A stretch of DNA of 64,000 bases from Deltaproteobacteria bacterium. GTDB lineage: Bacteria > Myxococcota_A > Polyangia > Nannocystales > Nannocystaceae. The notes below the pieces were generated by a model. That model did not search any database, had not been told where the DNA came from, and saw only the letters and a program-made list of their open reading frames with translations. A program made the translations under genes and the position numbers. The stretch lies in assembly GCA_016709225.1 (NCBI GenBank), contig JADJEE010000001.1:2976001-3040000 (forward strand), given 5' to 3'. Position 1 is the first letter of the stretch, and each line of letters starts with the position of its first letter. Shown here piece after piece: positions 8,258 to 16,756 of the stretch.

Positions 8258-8620
8258 TCAGAACTCCAGCCCGGCTTCGCGGGCAGCCTCGGCGAGCGCG
8301 CTGATGCGCCCGTGGTAAGCGTAGCCGTTGCGGTCGAACACGACCTTGGTGATGCCGGCGCCCTTGCAGGCCTCGGCGATCGCGGTGCCGACGAGCTTCG
8401 CCTCGCCGCTCTTGTCCTGGCCGGCGAGCTTGTCCTTGAGCTGCTTGCTCAGGGTCGAGACCGACACCAGCGACTGCGACGAGCTGTCGTCGATGACCTG
8501 CGCGTAGATGTGCTTGTTGCTGCGGAACACGGTCAGGCGCGGGCGCTCGGACGTGCCGGTGACACGCGCGCGCACTCGCAGCTTGCGCCGCAGGCGTTGT
8601 TCGAATGCTTTGTTGGCCAT
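8258..8620 (-). CDS. rplR: 50S ribosomal protein L18
   Basis: 120 residues. The basic N-terminus (RLRRKLRVRARVTGT) and the core SERPRLTVFRSNKHIYAQVIDD, KLVGTAIAEACKGAGITKVVFDRNGYAYHGRI are characteristic. L18 binds 5S rRNA with L5 and L25. It follows rplF after about 50 bases, a somewhat longer gap than elsewhere in this operon, and is closely followed by rpsE. Confidence 0.98.
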   Translation of the reverse strand: MANKAFEQRLRRKLRVRARVTGTSERPRLTVFRSNKHIYAQVIDDSSSQSLVSVSTLSKQLKDKLAGQDKSGEAKLVGTAIAEACKGAGITKVVFDRNGYAYHGRISALAEAAREAGLEF

Positions 8621-8672
8621 GATGATCCCGTGCCGAACGAAAGGCGGTGTCTCGTCAGGAGGCGGAAGCGGG

Positions 8673-9212
8673 CTACTTCTTGCCGCGCTTGCCTTCCTTG
8701 CGGATGATGGTTTCCTCGGCGTACTTCACACCCTTGCCCTTGTAGGGCTCCGGCGGACGGAAGTCGCGGATGTCGGACGCCACCTGGCCGAGCACGACGC
8801 GGTCGCAGCCGGACAGGATGAGCTTGTTGTCCTTGGTGACCTCGGCCTTGACGCCGTCGGGCAGCGGGTAGTTGACGCCGTGGGAGAAGCCCAGGGTCAG
8901 CTCGACGCTCTGGCCCTTGACCGCGGCGCGGTAACCGACGCCGATGATCTCGAGCTCGCGGGTGAAGCCCGTGCCGACGCCCGCGATCATGTTGGCCAGG
9001 CGCGCGCGCACCATGCCGTGCATGGCGCGGTGGCGCGAGTCGTTGGCCGCGCGGGTGAAGGTGAGCTGATCGCCCTTGTGCTCCATCGTGACGCCGTCGG
9101 GCATCTCGAAGCTGAGCTGGCCCTTGGGGCCCTTGGCCGAGACCGTACGGCCGGCGGTCGTGAGCGTCACGCCCTTGGGCACGGTGACGGGTGCATTGCC
9201 GATGCGACTCAT
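8673..9212 (-). CDS. rplF: 50S ribosomal protein L6
   Basis: 179 residues, two tandem L6 domains. It begins MSRIGNAPVTVPKGV; the second domain ends with the diagnostic DIRDFRPPEPYKGKGVKYAEE segment. L6 lies near the sarcin-ricin loop and the factor-binding site. It is 22 bases downstream of rpsH in standard spc order. The C-terminus (RKEGKRGKK) is typical. Confidence 0.98.
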   Translation of the reverse strand: MSRIGNAPVTVPKGVTLTTAGRTVSAKGPKGQLSFEMPDGVTMEHKGDQLTFTRAANDSRHRAMHGMVRARLANMIAGVGTGFTRELEIIGVGYRAAVKGQSVELTLGFSHGVNYPLPDGVKAEVTKDNKLILSGCDRVVLGQVASDIRDFRPPEPYKGKGVKYAEETIIRKEGKRGKK

Positions 9213-9234
9213 GGTGGTGTCCTTCTTGCCCGCG

Positions 9235-9630
9235 CTACCAGATGCTGCAGACGAGCTCGCCGCCGACGCCAGCCTTGCGGGCGGCGCGATCGGTCATCAT
9301 GCCGCGGCTGGTCGACACGATCAGGATGCCGAGGCCGTTGCGGATCTTGGGAATCTCGTCGTGGCTGGCGTAGCGACGCTGGCCCGGACGGCTGATGCGC
9401 TGCAGGCCCTCGATGGCCGACTGGCCCTCGCGGAAGCGCAGGTTGATCTCGATGGCGCCCTGGGGCCCCTCGGGCTTCCAGGTCACGTCCTCGATGTAGC
9501 CCTCCTCCTTGAGGATCTGGCCCAGGCGCAGCTTGAGCTTGCTGCCCGGCAGGACGAGGGAACGGTGCTTCGCGGCCACCGCATTGCGGATCCGCGTGAG
9601 CATGTCGGCGATGGGATCGGTCATGGACAT
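9235..9630 (-). CDS. rpsH: 30S ribosomal protein S8
   Basis: 131 residues. It begins MSMTDPIADMLTRIRNAVAAKHRS and ends with the conserved GILIVSTSRGMMTDRAARKAGVGGELVCSIW. S8 binds the central domain of 16S rRNA and in E. coli represses its own operon. It starts only 18 bases after the rplE stop; that spacer contains a GAGGAGAG ribosome binding site and leaves no room for rpsN, which normally sits here. Confidence 0.98.
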   Translation of the reverse strand: MSMTDPIADMLTRIRNAVAAKHRSLVLPGSKLKLRLGQILKEEGYIEDVTWKPEGPQGAIEINLRFREGQSAIEGLQRISRPGQRRYASHDEIPKIRNGLGILIVSTSRGMMTDRAARKAGVGGELVCSIW

Positions 9631-9648
9631 CGTGCTCTCCTCGGTCTC

Positions 9649-10305
9649 TCAGGCGGCGCGGAACGGGACGCCGAGGTGGGTGAGCAGTGCGCGACCTTCG
9701 TCGTCGGTGCGGGCACTGGTGTGGATGCAGATGTTCATGCCGGGGACCTTCTCGAGCTTGTCGATGTCGACCTCGGGGAAGATGAGGAGCTCTTTGATCC
9801 CGAGGGTGTAGTTGCCACGGCCGTCGAAGCCTTTGCGGCTCACGCCGCGGAAGTCGCGGGTTCGCGGCAGGGCGACGGTGATGAAGCGGTCGAAGAAGTC
9901 CCACATCCGCGGGCCGCGGAGGGTGACCATGCAACCGATCTTCTGACCTTCACGGAGCTTGAAGGTCGCGATCGACTTGCGTGCGCGGGTCACCACCGGG
10001 CGTTGACCCGAGATGTTGCCCAGCGCCTCGAACGCCTGCTCGAGCAGCTTGGGCACGCGCAGGGCCTCGCCGAGGCCGATGTTGAGCGTGATCTTCTGCA
10101 GCTTGGGGATCTGCATCGAGTTGCTGTACCCGAACTCCTTCGAGAGGACGGGACGCACCTTCTCTTCGTACTTGAGCAACATCCGCGGCTTCTCGGTGCC
10201 GCCGCGGTTGCCGGGCTCATCCATCACATTGCGGAACTTGAAGGCGAAGCCGGTGTCCTTCTTCTTCTTCTGTCCGCCGCCACCCTGAGCTTTTGCTTCG
10301 GCCAT
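9649..10305 (-). CDS. rplE: 50S ribosomal protein L5 with N-terminal extension
   Basis: 218 residues, about 40 longer than usual L5. The normal L5 body begins at about residue 42 (MLLKYEEKVRPVLSKEFGY) and includes MQIPKLQKITLNIGLGEA and the C-terminal IHTSARTDDEGRALL. The extension contains a Gln/Gly/Lys-rich run (QGGGGQKKKK) and DTGFAFKFRNVMDEPGN. The upstream start at 10305 is supported by an AGGAG seven bases before it, whereas Met42 has only a weak GAGAAG. L5 binds 5S rRNA and contacts the P-site tRNA. It is 10 bases after rplX. Confidence 0.95.
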   Translation of the reverse strand: MAEAKAQGGGGQKKKKDTGFAFKFRNVMDEPGNRGGTEKPRMLLKYEEKVRPVLSKEFGYSNSMQIPKLQKITLNIGLGEALRVPKLLEQAFEALGNISGQRPVVTRARKSIATFKLREGQKIGCMVTLRGPRMWDFFDRFITVALPRTRDFRGVSRKGFDGRGNYTLGIKELLIFPEVDIDKLEKVPGMNICIHTSARTDDEGRALLTHLGVPFRAA

Positions 10306-10315
10306 GGTGGTGCTC

Positions 10316-10633
10316 CTACTTGTCGATCTGCTCGCCCGACTTGACCGCTACGCGTACGCGGCGACCGTCGGTGAGGGTTGAGATGCGCACGCGGGTGGGC
10401 TCGCCGGTCTTCGGGTCGGCCAACATCACGTTCGACAGGTGAATGGGGTACTCGCGCTTGATGCGACCGCCCTGGGGGTTCTGCTGGGTGGGCTTGACGT
10501 GCTTGGTGCGCACGTTGATGCCCTCGACGACCACGCCGTCGTCGGCGGGCAGCACCTTCAGCACGCGGCCGCTGGTGCCCTTCTGCTTGCCGGCGATCAC
10601 GACGACCGTGTCGCCCTGCCGTACGCGCTGCAT
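10316..10633 (-). CDS. rplX: 50S ribosomal protein L24
   Basis: 105 residues, starting MQRVRQGDTVVVIAGKQKGT, a KOW motif with the family's KGxxGxV pattern, then EGINVRTKHVKPTQQNPQGG. L24 is an assembly initiator of the large subunit. The ATG at 10633 overlaps the rplN stop by one base (TGATG) and is preceded by GGAGG at seven bases; an in-frame GTG just upstream is less likely. Confidence 0.97.
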   Translation of the reverse strand: MQRVRQGDTVVVIAGKQKGTSGRVLKVLPADDGVVVEGINVRTKHVKPTQQNPQGGRIKREYPIHLSNVMLADPKTGEPTRVRISTLTDGRRVRVAVKSGEQIDK

Positions 10634-11001
10634 CACAGCACCTCCGGCGCGAGGCTGATGATCTTGAGGAACTTCTTGGCCCGCAGCTCGCGCGCGACAG
10701 GCCCGAAGATGCGCGTCCCGATGGGCTGCTTCTGGGCATCGATCAGCACCGCGCTGTTGCTGTCGAAGCGGATCACGCTGCCATCGGCGCGGCGCAGACC
10801 CTTCTTGCTGCGCACGACGACGGCCTTCATGACCGCGCCCTTCTTCACCTTGCTGTTCGGCAGCGCGTCGCGGATCGACACCACGATCACGTCACCCACC
10901 GAGGCGTAGCGGCGCTTGGAGCCGCCGAGCACCTTGATGCAGAACACCCTGCGCGCGCCGGAGTTGTCGGCGACGTCGAGGACCGATTCGACCTGGATCA
11001 T
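10633..11001 (-). CDS. rplN: 50S ribosomal protein L14
   Basis: 122 residues, the standard length. It contains MIQVESVLDVADNSGARRVF, the YASVGDVIVVSIRDALPN loop and the KKGAVMKAVVVRSKKG motif. L14 forms an intersubunit bridge and binds silencing factor RsfS. Its start overlaps the rpsQ stop by four bases (ATGA), and its own stop overlaps rplX, pointing to coupled translation. Confidence 0.98.
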   Translation of the reverse strand: MIQVESVLDVADNSGARRVFCIKVLGGSKRRYASVGDVIVVSIRDALPNSKVKKGAVMKAVVVRSKKGLRRADGSVIRFDSNSAVLIDAQKQPIGTRIFGPVARELRAKKFLKIISLAPEVL

Positions 11002-11291
11002 ACGGCCACCGCCTTCTCGACCACGCTCTGGAGGCGCCAGCGCTTGTCACGGGAGATCGGGCTGCACTCGACGATGACGACCTTGTCGCCGACGTTCGCC
11101 TCGTTGCGCTCGTCGTGGGCCTTGTAGCGCTTCCGCTCGTTCACGTACTTCTTGTACTTCGTGTGGCGGAAGCGACGGCTCACCTGCACCACGCAGGTCT
11201 TGTCCATCTTGTTGGACACCACGGTGCCGACGAGCTGCCGCTTGCGGCGGACCTCGGTGGCGGTGGTGGACGGCTCGGCTTGAGTGCTCAT
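10998..11291 (-). CDS. rpsQ: 30S ribosomal protein S17
   Basis: 97 residues. After about 18 Ser/Thr/Glu-rich residues comes the S17 OB fold: RQLVGTVVSNKMDKTCVVQVSRRFRHTKYKKYV and VGDKVVIVECSPISRDKRWRL. S17 is a primary 16S rRNA binder. Start and stop each overlap the neighbours by four bases (rpmC upstream, rplN downstream). Confidence 0.98.
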   Translation of the reverse strand: MSTQAEPSTTATEVRRKRQLVGTVVSNKMDKTCVVQVSRRFRHTKYKKYVNERKRYKAHDERNEANVGDKVVIVECSPISRDKRWRLQSVVEKAVAV

Positions 11292-11518
11292 GTGGACGCC
11301 TCGCTCTGGCTTCGTCCGCCGGTGGCGAGCCCGAGCTCGCGCTCGCGGACGATGGTCTTGATGCGGGCGATGTCCCGCTTGAGCTTGCCCAGCTGAGCGC
11401 TGTTGCGCATGCGCTGGGTCGCGCGCGCGATGCCCAGCTTGATCAGCTGGTCGCGCAGGTCCTTCTCGAGCGTGACGAGCTCGTCATCGCTCTTGTCTCG
11501 CAACTCGGAGGGCTTCAC
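11288..11518 (-). CDS. rpmC: 50S ribosomal protein L29
   Basis: 76 residues. MKPSELRDKSDDELVTLEKD and the helical LIKLGIARATQRMRNSAQLGKLKRDIARIKTI stretch are typical of L29, which lies by the exit tunnel and helps dock trigger factor and SRP. The C-terminal tail (ATGGRSQSEAST) is a few residues longer than usual. ATGA overlaps with rplP and rpsQ on either side. Confidence 0.97.
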   Translation of the reverse strand: MKPSELRDKSDDELVTLEKDLRDQLIKLGIARATQRMRNSAQLGKLKRDIARIKTIVRERELGLATGGRSQSEAST

Positions 11519-11931
11519 AGCGCCGCCTCCCTCTTGATGACGCGGGTGTTGACCGGGAGCTTGTGATGGGCGCGGTGGAAGGCCTCGCGCGCGAGCTGCT
11601 CGGGCACGCCCTCGAGCTCGTAGATGACGCGGCCGGGGCGGACCACGGCGACCCAGTACTCCGGACCGCCCTTACCCTTACCCATTCGAGTCTCGGCGGG
11701 CTTCTTGCTCACCGGCTTGTCGGGGAAGACCCGCACGTAGAGCTTGCCGCCGCGCTTGACGTGGCGGTTGATGGCGACACGGGCAGCCTCGATCTGGCGC
11801 GAGGTCAGCCAGCCGCAGGTGGTCGCCTGCAGGCCGAAGTCACCGAAGTCCACCGTGTCGCCGCCCTTGGCGCGACCGGCCATGCGGCCCTTGAAGACCT
11901 TGCGAAACTTGACGCGTGATGGTGTGAGCAT
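11515..11931 (-). CDS. rplP: 50S ribosomal protein L16
   Basis: 138 residues. MLTPSRVKFRKVFKGRMAG, FGLQATTCGWLTSRQIEAARVAI and KGKGGPEYWVAVVRPGRVIYEL are L16 hallmarks. L16 organises the A-site tRNA elbow region and the peptidyl-transferase centre; it contains the Arg segment near residue 80 that is hydroxylated in some bacteria. It follows rpsC by 12 bases and its stop overlaps the rpmC start. Confidence 0.98.
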   Translation of the reverse strand: MLTPSRVKFRKVFKGRMAGRAKGGDTVDFGDFGLQATTCGWLTSRQIEAARVAINRHVKRGGKLYVRVFPDKPVSKKPAETRMGKGKGGPEYWVAVVRPGRVIYELEGVPEQLAREAFHRAHHKLPVNTRVIKREAAL

Positions 11932-11943
11932 GGCGTCTCGTCC

Positions 11944-12624
<681 letters not shown>

Positions 12625-12659
12625 GTGCTTGGAATCCTTCTTCGCGTGCGCCGCGGGCC

Positions 12660-12998
12660 TCAGCCCGCCGCGCCCTCGGCCAGCTCCACGAACACGTGGC
12701 TGGTCTTCTTGTTGATGCGGTTGGCGCGGCCCATCGCGCGCGGACGCCAGCGCTTGAGCACCGGCCCTTGGTCGACGAGCACCGTCTTCACGACCAGCAC
12801 GTCGACGTCGCCCTGGCCCCGGTCCTCGGCGTTGGCGACGGCGGACACGAGCAGCTTGAAGAACTCGCGCGAGCCCGACTTGTTCATGAAGCGCAGCGAG
12901 TTGATGGCCCGCGTCACGGGCATGCCGCGCAACATCTTGGCCAGGACCCGCAGCTTGCGGGGCGCGATGCGAACGTGGGAGAGGCGTGCGGTCGACAT
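12660..12998 (-). CDS. rplV: 50S ribosomal protein L22
   Basis: 112 residues from the ATG at 12998 (MSTARLSHVRIAPRKLRVLA); a longer in-frame start upstream adds only 13 non-family residues. AEDRGQGDVDVLVVKTVLVDQGPVLKRWRPRAMGRA is the conserved beta-hairpin that lines the exit tunnel and is the site of macrolide-resistance changes in other bacteria. It starts four bases after the rpsS stop. Confidence 0.98.
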   Translation of the reverse strand: MSTARLSHVRIAPRKLRVLAKMLRGMPVTRAINSLRFMNKSGSREFFKLLVSAVANAEDRGQGDVDVLVVKTVLVDQGPVLKRWRPRAMGRANRINKKTSHVFVELAEGAAG

Positions 12999-13002
12999 GG
13001 CT

Positions 13003-13278
13003 TCACTTCTTCGCCTTGCGGTCGGCGGCGTGACCACGGAAGGTACGCGTGGGCGCGAACTCGCCGAGCTTGTGGCCGACCATGTTCTCGGTCACGTAGA
13101 CCGGAATGAACTTGTTGCCGTTGTGGACCATGAGGTTGGCGCCGACGAAGGTCGGCAGGATGGTCGAGCGGCGCGACCAGGTCTTGATCGCGCGGCGCTG
13201 CTTGTCGCCGGCGGTGGCATCCACCTTCACGATCAGGTGGTCGTCGCAGAACGGGCCCTTGCGTACGGAGCGTGGCAT
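13003..13278 (-). CDS. rpsS: 30S ribosomal protein S19
   Basis: 91 residues from MPRSVRKGPFCDDHLI, the usual start. It contains KTWSRRSTILPTFVGANLMVHNGNKFIPVYV and HKLGEFAPTRTFRGHA, typical of S19, which sits in the head near S13 and the A-site finger. An in-frame ATG 99 bases upstream lies inside rplB and is not a credible start. It is 17 bases after rplB. Confidence 0.98.
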   Translation of the reverse strand: MPRSVRKGPFCDDHLIVKVDATAGDKQRRAIKTWSRRSTILPTFVGANLMVHNGNKFIPVYVTENMVGHKLGEFAPTRTFRGHAADRKAKK

Positions 13279-13295
13279 CGGTCGGAATCCTCGGG

Positions 13296-14120
13296 TTACT
13301 TCGCGCGACGGGAGACGCGGTAGACGTCGGTGCGCTTGTTGTTGCGGGTTCGCAGGCCCTTGGTCTGCTTGCCCCACGGCGAGCGCGGGTGACCGCCGCC
13401 GGAGGTACGGCCTTCGCCACCGCCCATCGGGTGGTCGACCGGGTTCATCGCGACGCCGCGGTTGTGGGGGCGACGGCCGAGCCAGCGGGTTCGTCCGGCC
13501 TTACCGAGGCTGATGTTGGTGTGCTCGGAGTTCGACAGCGTGCCGATGGTGGCGCGGCAGTCGGCGTGCACGCGGCGGAGCTCGCCCGAGGGCAGGCGAA
13601 CCAGCGCCCAGTCACCGTCACGCGCCATCAGGCGGGCAACGCCGCCGGCGGCCCGGACCAGCTGGGCGCCACGGCCGATCTTGAGCTCGACGTTGTGGAT
13701 CTCGGTGCCCGACGGCATCGCGCGCAGCGGCAACGTGTTGCCCGGCGTGATGTCGGCCTTGGCCGAAGCGATCACCGTCTGGCCCACGCCGAGTCCGGCG
13801 GGCGCCAAGATGTAGCGCTTCTCGCCGTCGGCGTAGTGCACCAGCGCGATGCGGGCCGAGCGGTTCGGATCGTACTCGATGGTCGCGACCTTGCCGGGCA
13901 CGCCGAACTTGTCGCGCTTGAAGTCGATCGAGCGATACAGGCGCTTGTGACCACCGCCGCGGAAGCGCGAGGTGATGCGACCGGCGTTGTTGTGGCCCTG
14001 CGAGCGGTGACGAAAGCCGGTGAGCTGCTTGTGCGGCTTCTCGGCGGTGACGTCGGCCTTGTCGCTGACCGTCATCGTTCGACGGCCGGGGGAGGTCGGC
14101 TTGTACTTCTTGATGGCCAT
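13296..14120 (-). CDS. rplB: 50S ribosomal protein L2
   Basis: 274 residues, standard length. MAIKKYKPTSPGRRTMTVSD at the start, the SH3-like VATIEYDPNRSARIALVHYADGEKRYI and the C-terminal RNPVDHPMGGGEGRTSGG-type loop (here NPVDHPMGGGEGRTSGGGHP) with the His at the peptidyl-transferase centre are all present. It starts four bases after the rplW stop. Confidence 0.99.
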   Translation of the reverse strand: MAIKKYKPTSPGRRTMTVSDKADVTAEKPHKQLTGFRHRSQGHNNAGRITSRFRGGGHKRLYRSIDFKRDKFGVPGKVATIEYDPNRSARIALVHYADGEKRYILAPAGLGVGQTVIASAKADITPGNTLPLRAMPSGTEIHNVELKIGRGAQLVRAAGGVARLMARDGDWALVRLPSGELRRVHADCRATIGTLSNSEHTNISLGKAGRTRWLGRRPHNRGVAMNPVDHPMGGGEGRTSGGGHPRSPWGKQTKGLRTRNNKRTDVYRVSRRAK

Positions 14121-14124
14121 GGCG

Positions 14125-14418
14125 TCAGCCCTCCTCGCCGTAGAGGTCGATCGAGTCCTCGCTGTGCAGGGTCACGATGGCCTTCTTCCACGACGGCTTG
14201 CGGCCGTAGTAGCGGCCCACGCGGCGGAGGTCCGAGCGGACCACCTGCGTGCGCACCCCGACCACGCGGACGCCGAACACCATCTCGACCGCGGAGCGGA
14301 TCTCGATCTTGTTGGAGTCCTTGTGGACCTCGAACACGTACTGGTTGTTGGCCGAGACGAGGTCGTTGCTCTTCTCGGTCACAATCGGCCGCACGATGAC
14401 TTGATGCGGTGTGATCAC
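14125..14418 (-). CDS. rplW: 50S ribosomal protein L23
   Basis: 97 residues from a GTG that overlaps the rplD stop by four bases (GTGA), which decides the start; a longer in-frame reading lies within rplD. It begins with ITPHQVIVRPIVTEKSNDL and contains NQYVFEVHKDSNKIEIRSAVEMVF and the basic YGRKPSWKKAIVTL segment. L23 is the main docking site for trigger factor and SRP at the tunnel exit. Confidence 0.97.
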   Translation of the reverse strand: MITPHQVIVRPIVTEKSNDLVSANNQYVFEVHKDSNKIEIRSAVEMVFGVRVVGVRTQVVRSDLRRVGRYYGRKPSWKKAIVTLHSEDSIDLYGEEG

Positions 14419-15071
14419 GCTGCACCTGCCGCGGCGCGCTTGGGCACCGTCTTCTTGAGTCGTTCCTCGAGCGCGCGGATGGCCCCTTCGGCGATCACGA
14501 GCTTGGGGTACTTCAGGATGTCGTAGACGTTGAGCCCGCGGACATCGAGGAAGTTCGCCTGCGCGAGGTTCTTCGAGGTGCGGCGCAGCCACTCGTTGTC
14601 GCCGGTGTCGACCAGCAGCGCACGCGGGGCCTTGATCGCCAGCAGGCCCTGGGCCAGCAGCTTGGTCTTGGGCGCATCGCCGGCGAACGCCTTGACCACC
14701 AGCAGATCACCCGCCTGCGCCCGCAGCGACAGCGCCGAGCGCAGCGCGCCGGCCATCGCACGCTTGTTGACGTGCAGGATGTAGAGGTGCGGCACGGGGC
14801 CGTGCACGCGACCGCCCTTGGGGTACAGGTTGGTGCGCTTGTTACCGTGACGCGCGCCGCCCGAGCCCTTCTGCTTGATGTACTTGTCCTTGGTCAGGTT
14901 GACCTCGCTGCGGCCCTTGACCTTCGCGGTGCCGCGGCGCTTCGCAGCGCGCAGCGACCGGACGGCCTCCCACAGCAGGTGCTCCTTGACCGGCGCCGCG
15001 AACACGCCGTCGTCCAGCTCGATGGAGCCGGTGGCGTTGCCCTGCAGATCGATGACGGAAAGCTTCGCCAT
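14415..15071 (-). CDS. rplD: 50S ribosomal protein L4
   Basis: 218 residues. The C-terminal domain (LLVDTGDNEWLRRTSKNLAQ, LNVYDILKYPKLVIAEGAI) is clearly L4. The extended tunnel loop, which usually reads KPWRQKGTGRAR, is here KYIKQKGSGGARHGNKRTNL, a noticeably divergent form. L4 lines the exit tunnel and in E. coli also represses the S10 operon. It starts just seven bases after the rpsJ stop, so rplC, which normally sits between them, is absent. Its stop overlaps the rplW start. Confidence 0.96.
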   Translation of the reverse strand: MAKLSVIDLQGNATGSIELDDGVFAAPVKEHLLWEAVRSLRAAKRRGTAKVKGRSEVNLTKDKYIKQKGSGGARHGNKRTNLYPKGGRVHGPVPHLYILHVNKRAMAGALRSALSLRAQAGDLLVVKAFAGDAPKTKLLAQGLLAIKAPRALLVDTGDNEWLRRTSKNLAQANFLDVRGLNVYDILKYPKLVIAEGAIRALEERLKKTVPKRAAAGAA

Positions 15072-15078
15072 GGCTACC

Positions 15079-15387
<309 letters not shown>

Positions 15388-15443
15388 CGGAGCTCTCCGG
15401 GGGGACGAAAAAGGAGCGGACGAAAACGGGGAAGTCGGTCTCA

Positions 15444-15559
15444 CACGCCGCCGCGGTCGGCGGCGTGCGAGGGAGGGAGCGTCGGGCGGGTGCCCGTCGT
15501 CCCCGGGGTGGTCCCGGCCGCGTGGCCGGAACCGAGGACGCCGCCGCAGCGGCGGCGTC
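15444..15559. promoter_or_regulatory. Three tandem GC-rich hairpins between tuf and rpsJ
   Basis: Within the 175-base tuf-rpsJ spacer there are three inverted repeats. 15537-15559 is an 11-bp perfect stem around a single base, three bases after the tuf stop. 15510-15533 is a 10-bp stem with one C/A mismatch and a GCGT loop. 15444-15467 is a 10-bp perfect stem with a 4-base loop, about 55 bases before the rpsJ start. None is followed directly by a long T-run. They may end or attenuate tuf transcription, serve as RNA processing sites, or form an S10-type leader controlled by a ribosomal protein. Function not known. Confidence 0.55.
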
Positions 15560-15562
15560 AGG

Positions 15563-16756
15563 TCAGGTGATGATCTTGGTCACGACGCCGGCGCCGACGG
15601 TCTTGCCGCCCTCGCGGATCGCGAACTTCACACCCTCTTCGCACGCGATCGTGCAGATGAGCTCGACCTCGAGCTCGATGTTGTCGCCCGGCATGACCAT
15701 CTCCACGTTCTCGGGGAGGTGGATGTTGCCGGTCACGTCGGTGGTGCGGAAGTAGAACTGCGGGCGGTAGCCCTTGAAGAACGGCGTATGGCGGCCGCCT
15801 TCTTCCTTCTTCAGCACGTACACCTGCGCCATGAAGCGCGTGTGCGGCGTGATCGACTTCGGCTTGCACAGCACCTGGCCGCGCTCGACGTCCTCGCGCT
15901 TCACACCGCGAAGGAGCAGACCGACGTTGTCACCGGCCTGGCCCTGGTCGAGCAGCTTGCGGAACATCTCGACGCCCGTGATGGTGGTCGTGACGGTGTC
16001 CTTGATGCCGACGATCTCGACTTCCTCGCCGACCTTGACCACGCCGCGCTCGATGCGACCGGTCACGACCGTGCCACGACCCGAGATCGTGAACACGTCC
16101 TCGACCGGCATCAGGAACGGCTTGTCCAGCTCGCGGACCGGCTCCGGGATCCAGGCATCGCACGCCTCCATGAGGTCGAAGATGCACTTGGCGTCCGGGT
16201 GCTCCCAGTTGGGAGCGTTCAGGGCCTTGAGCGCCGAGCCACGCACGATCGGGGCGTTGTCGCCGTCGAACTCGTACTTGCTCAGCAGGTCGCGCAGCTC
16301 GACCTCGACGAGCTCGATCATCTCGTCGTCGTCGACCATGTCGCACTTGTTGAGGAAGACCACGATCTTCGGGATGCCGACCTGACGACCGAGCAGCACG
16401 TGCTCGCGAGTCTGGGGCATCGCGCCGTCGGTCGCCGCGACCACGAGGATCGCGCCGTCCATCTGCGCCGCACCGGTGATCATGTTCTTGATGTAGTCGG
16501 CGTGGCCGGGGCAGTCGACGTGCGCGTAGTGGCGCTTCTCCGAGTTGTACTCGACGTGCGCGGTCGAGATGGTGATGCCGCGCGCGCGCTCCTCGGGGGC
16601 CTTGTCGATCTGGTCGAACGGGATGGCAGCGGCCCAACCGCGCGACGACAACACCTTCGTGATCGCCGCGGTCAGCGTGGTCTTGCCGTGGTCCACGTGG
16701 CCGATGGTGCCGATGTTCACGTGGGGCTTGTCGCGGACGAACTTTTCCTTCGCCAT
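15563..16756 (-). CDS. tuf: Elongation factor Tu
   Basis: 397 residues. GTPase motifs GHVDHGKTT (G1), DCPGHADYI (G3), NKCDMVDDDEM (G4) and GSALKAL (G5) are intact, followed by the two beta-barrel domains (GRGTVVTGRIERG, FRKLLDQGQAGDNVGLLLRG, and the conserved PFFKGYRPQFYFRTTDVTG). EF-Tu delivers aminoacyl-tRNA to the ribosome. Here tuf leads the S10 cluster rather than following fusA; fusA lies elsewhere with its own promoter. A GAGGAA ribosome binding site precedes the ATG. A long leader of about 310 bases separates it from its likely promoter. Confidence 0.99.
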   Translation of the reverse strand: MAKEKFVRDKPHVNIGTIGHVDHGKTTLTAAITKVLSSRGWAAAIPFDQIDKAPEERARGITISTAHVEYNSEKRHYAHVDCPGHADYIKNMITGAAQMDGAILVVAATDGAMPQTREHVLLGRQVGIPKIVVFLNKCDMVDDDEMIELVEVELRDLLSKYEFDGDNAPIVRGSALKALNAPNWEHPDAKCIFDLMEACDAWIPEPVRELDKPFLMPVEDVFTISGRGTVVTGRIERGVVKVGEEVEIVGIKDTVTTTITGVEMFRKLLDQGQAGDNVGLLLRGVKREDVERGQVLCKPKSITPHTRFMAQVYVLKKEEGGRHTPFFKGYRPQFYFRTTDVTGNIHLPENVEMVMPGDNIELEVELICTIACEEGVKFAIREGGKTVGAGVVTKIIT

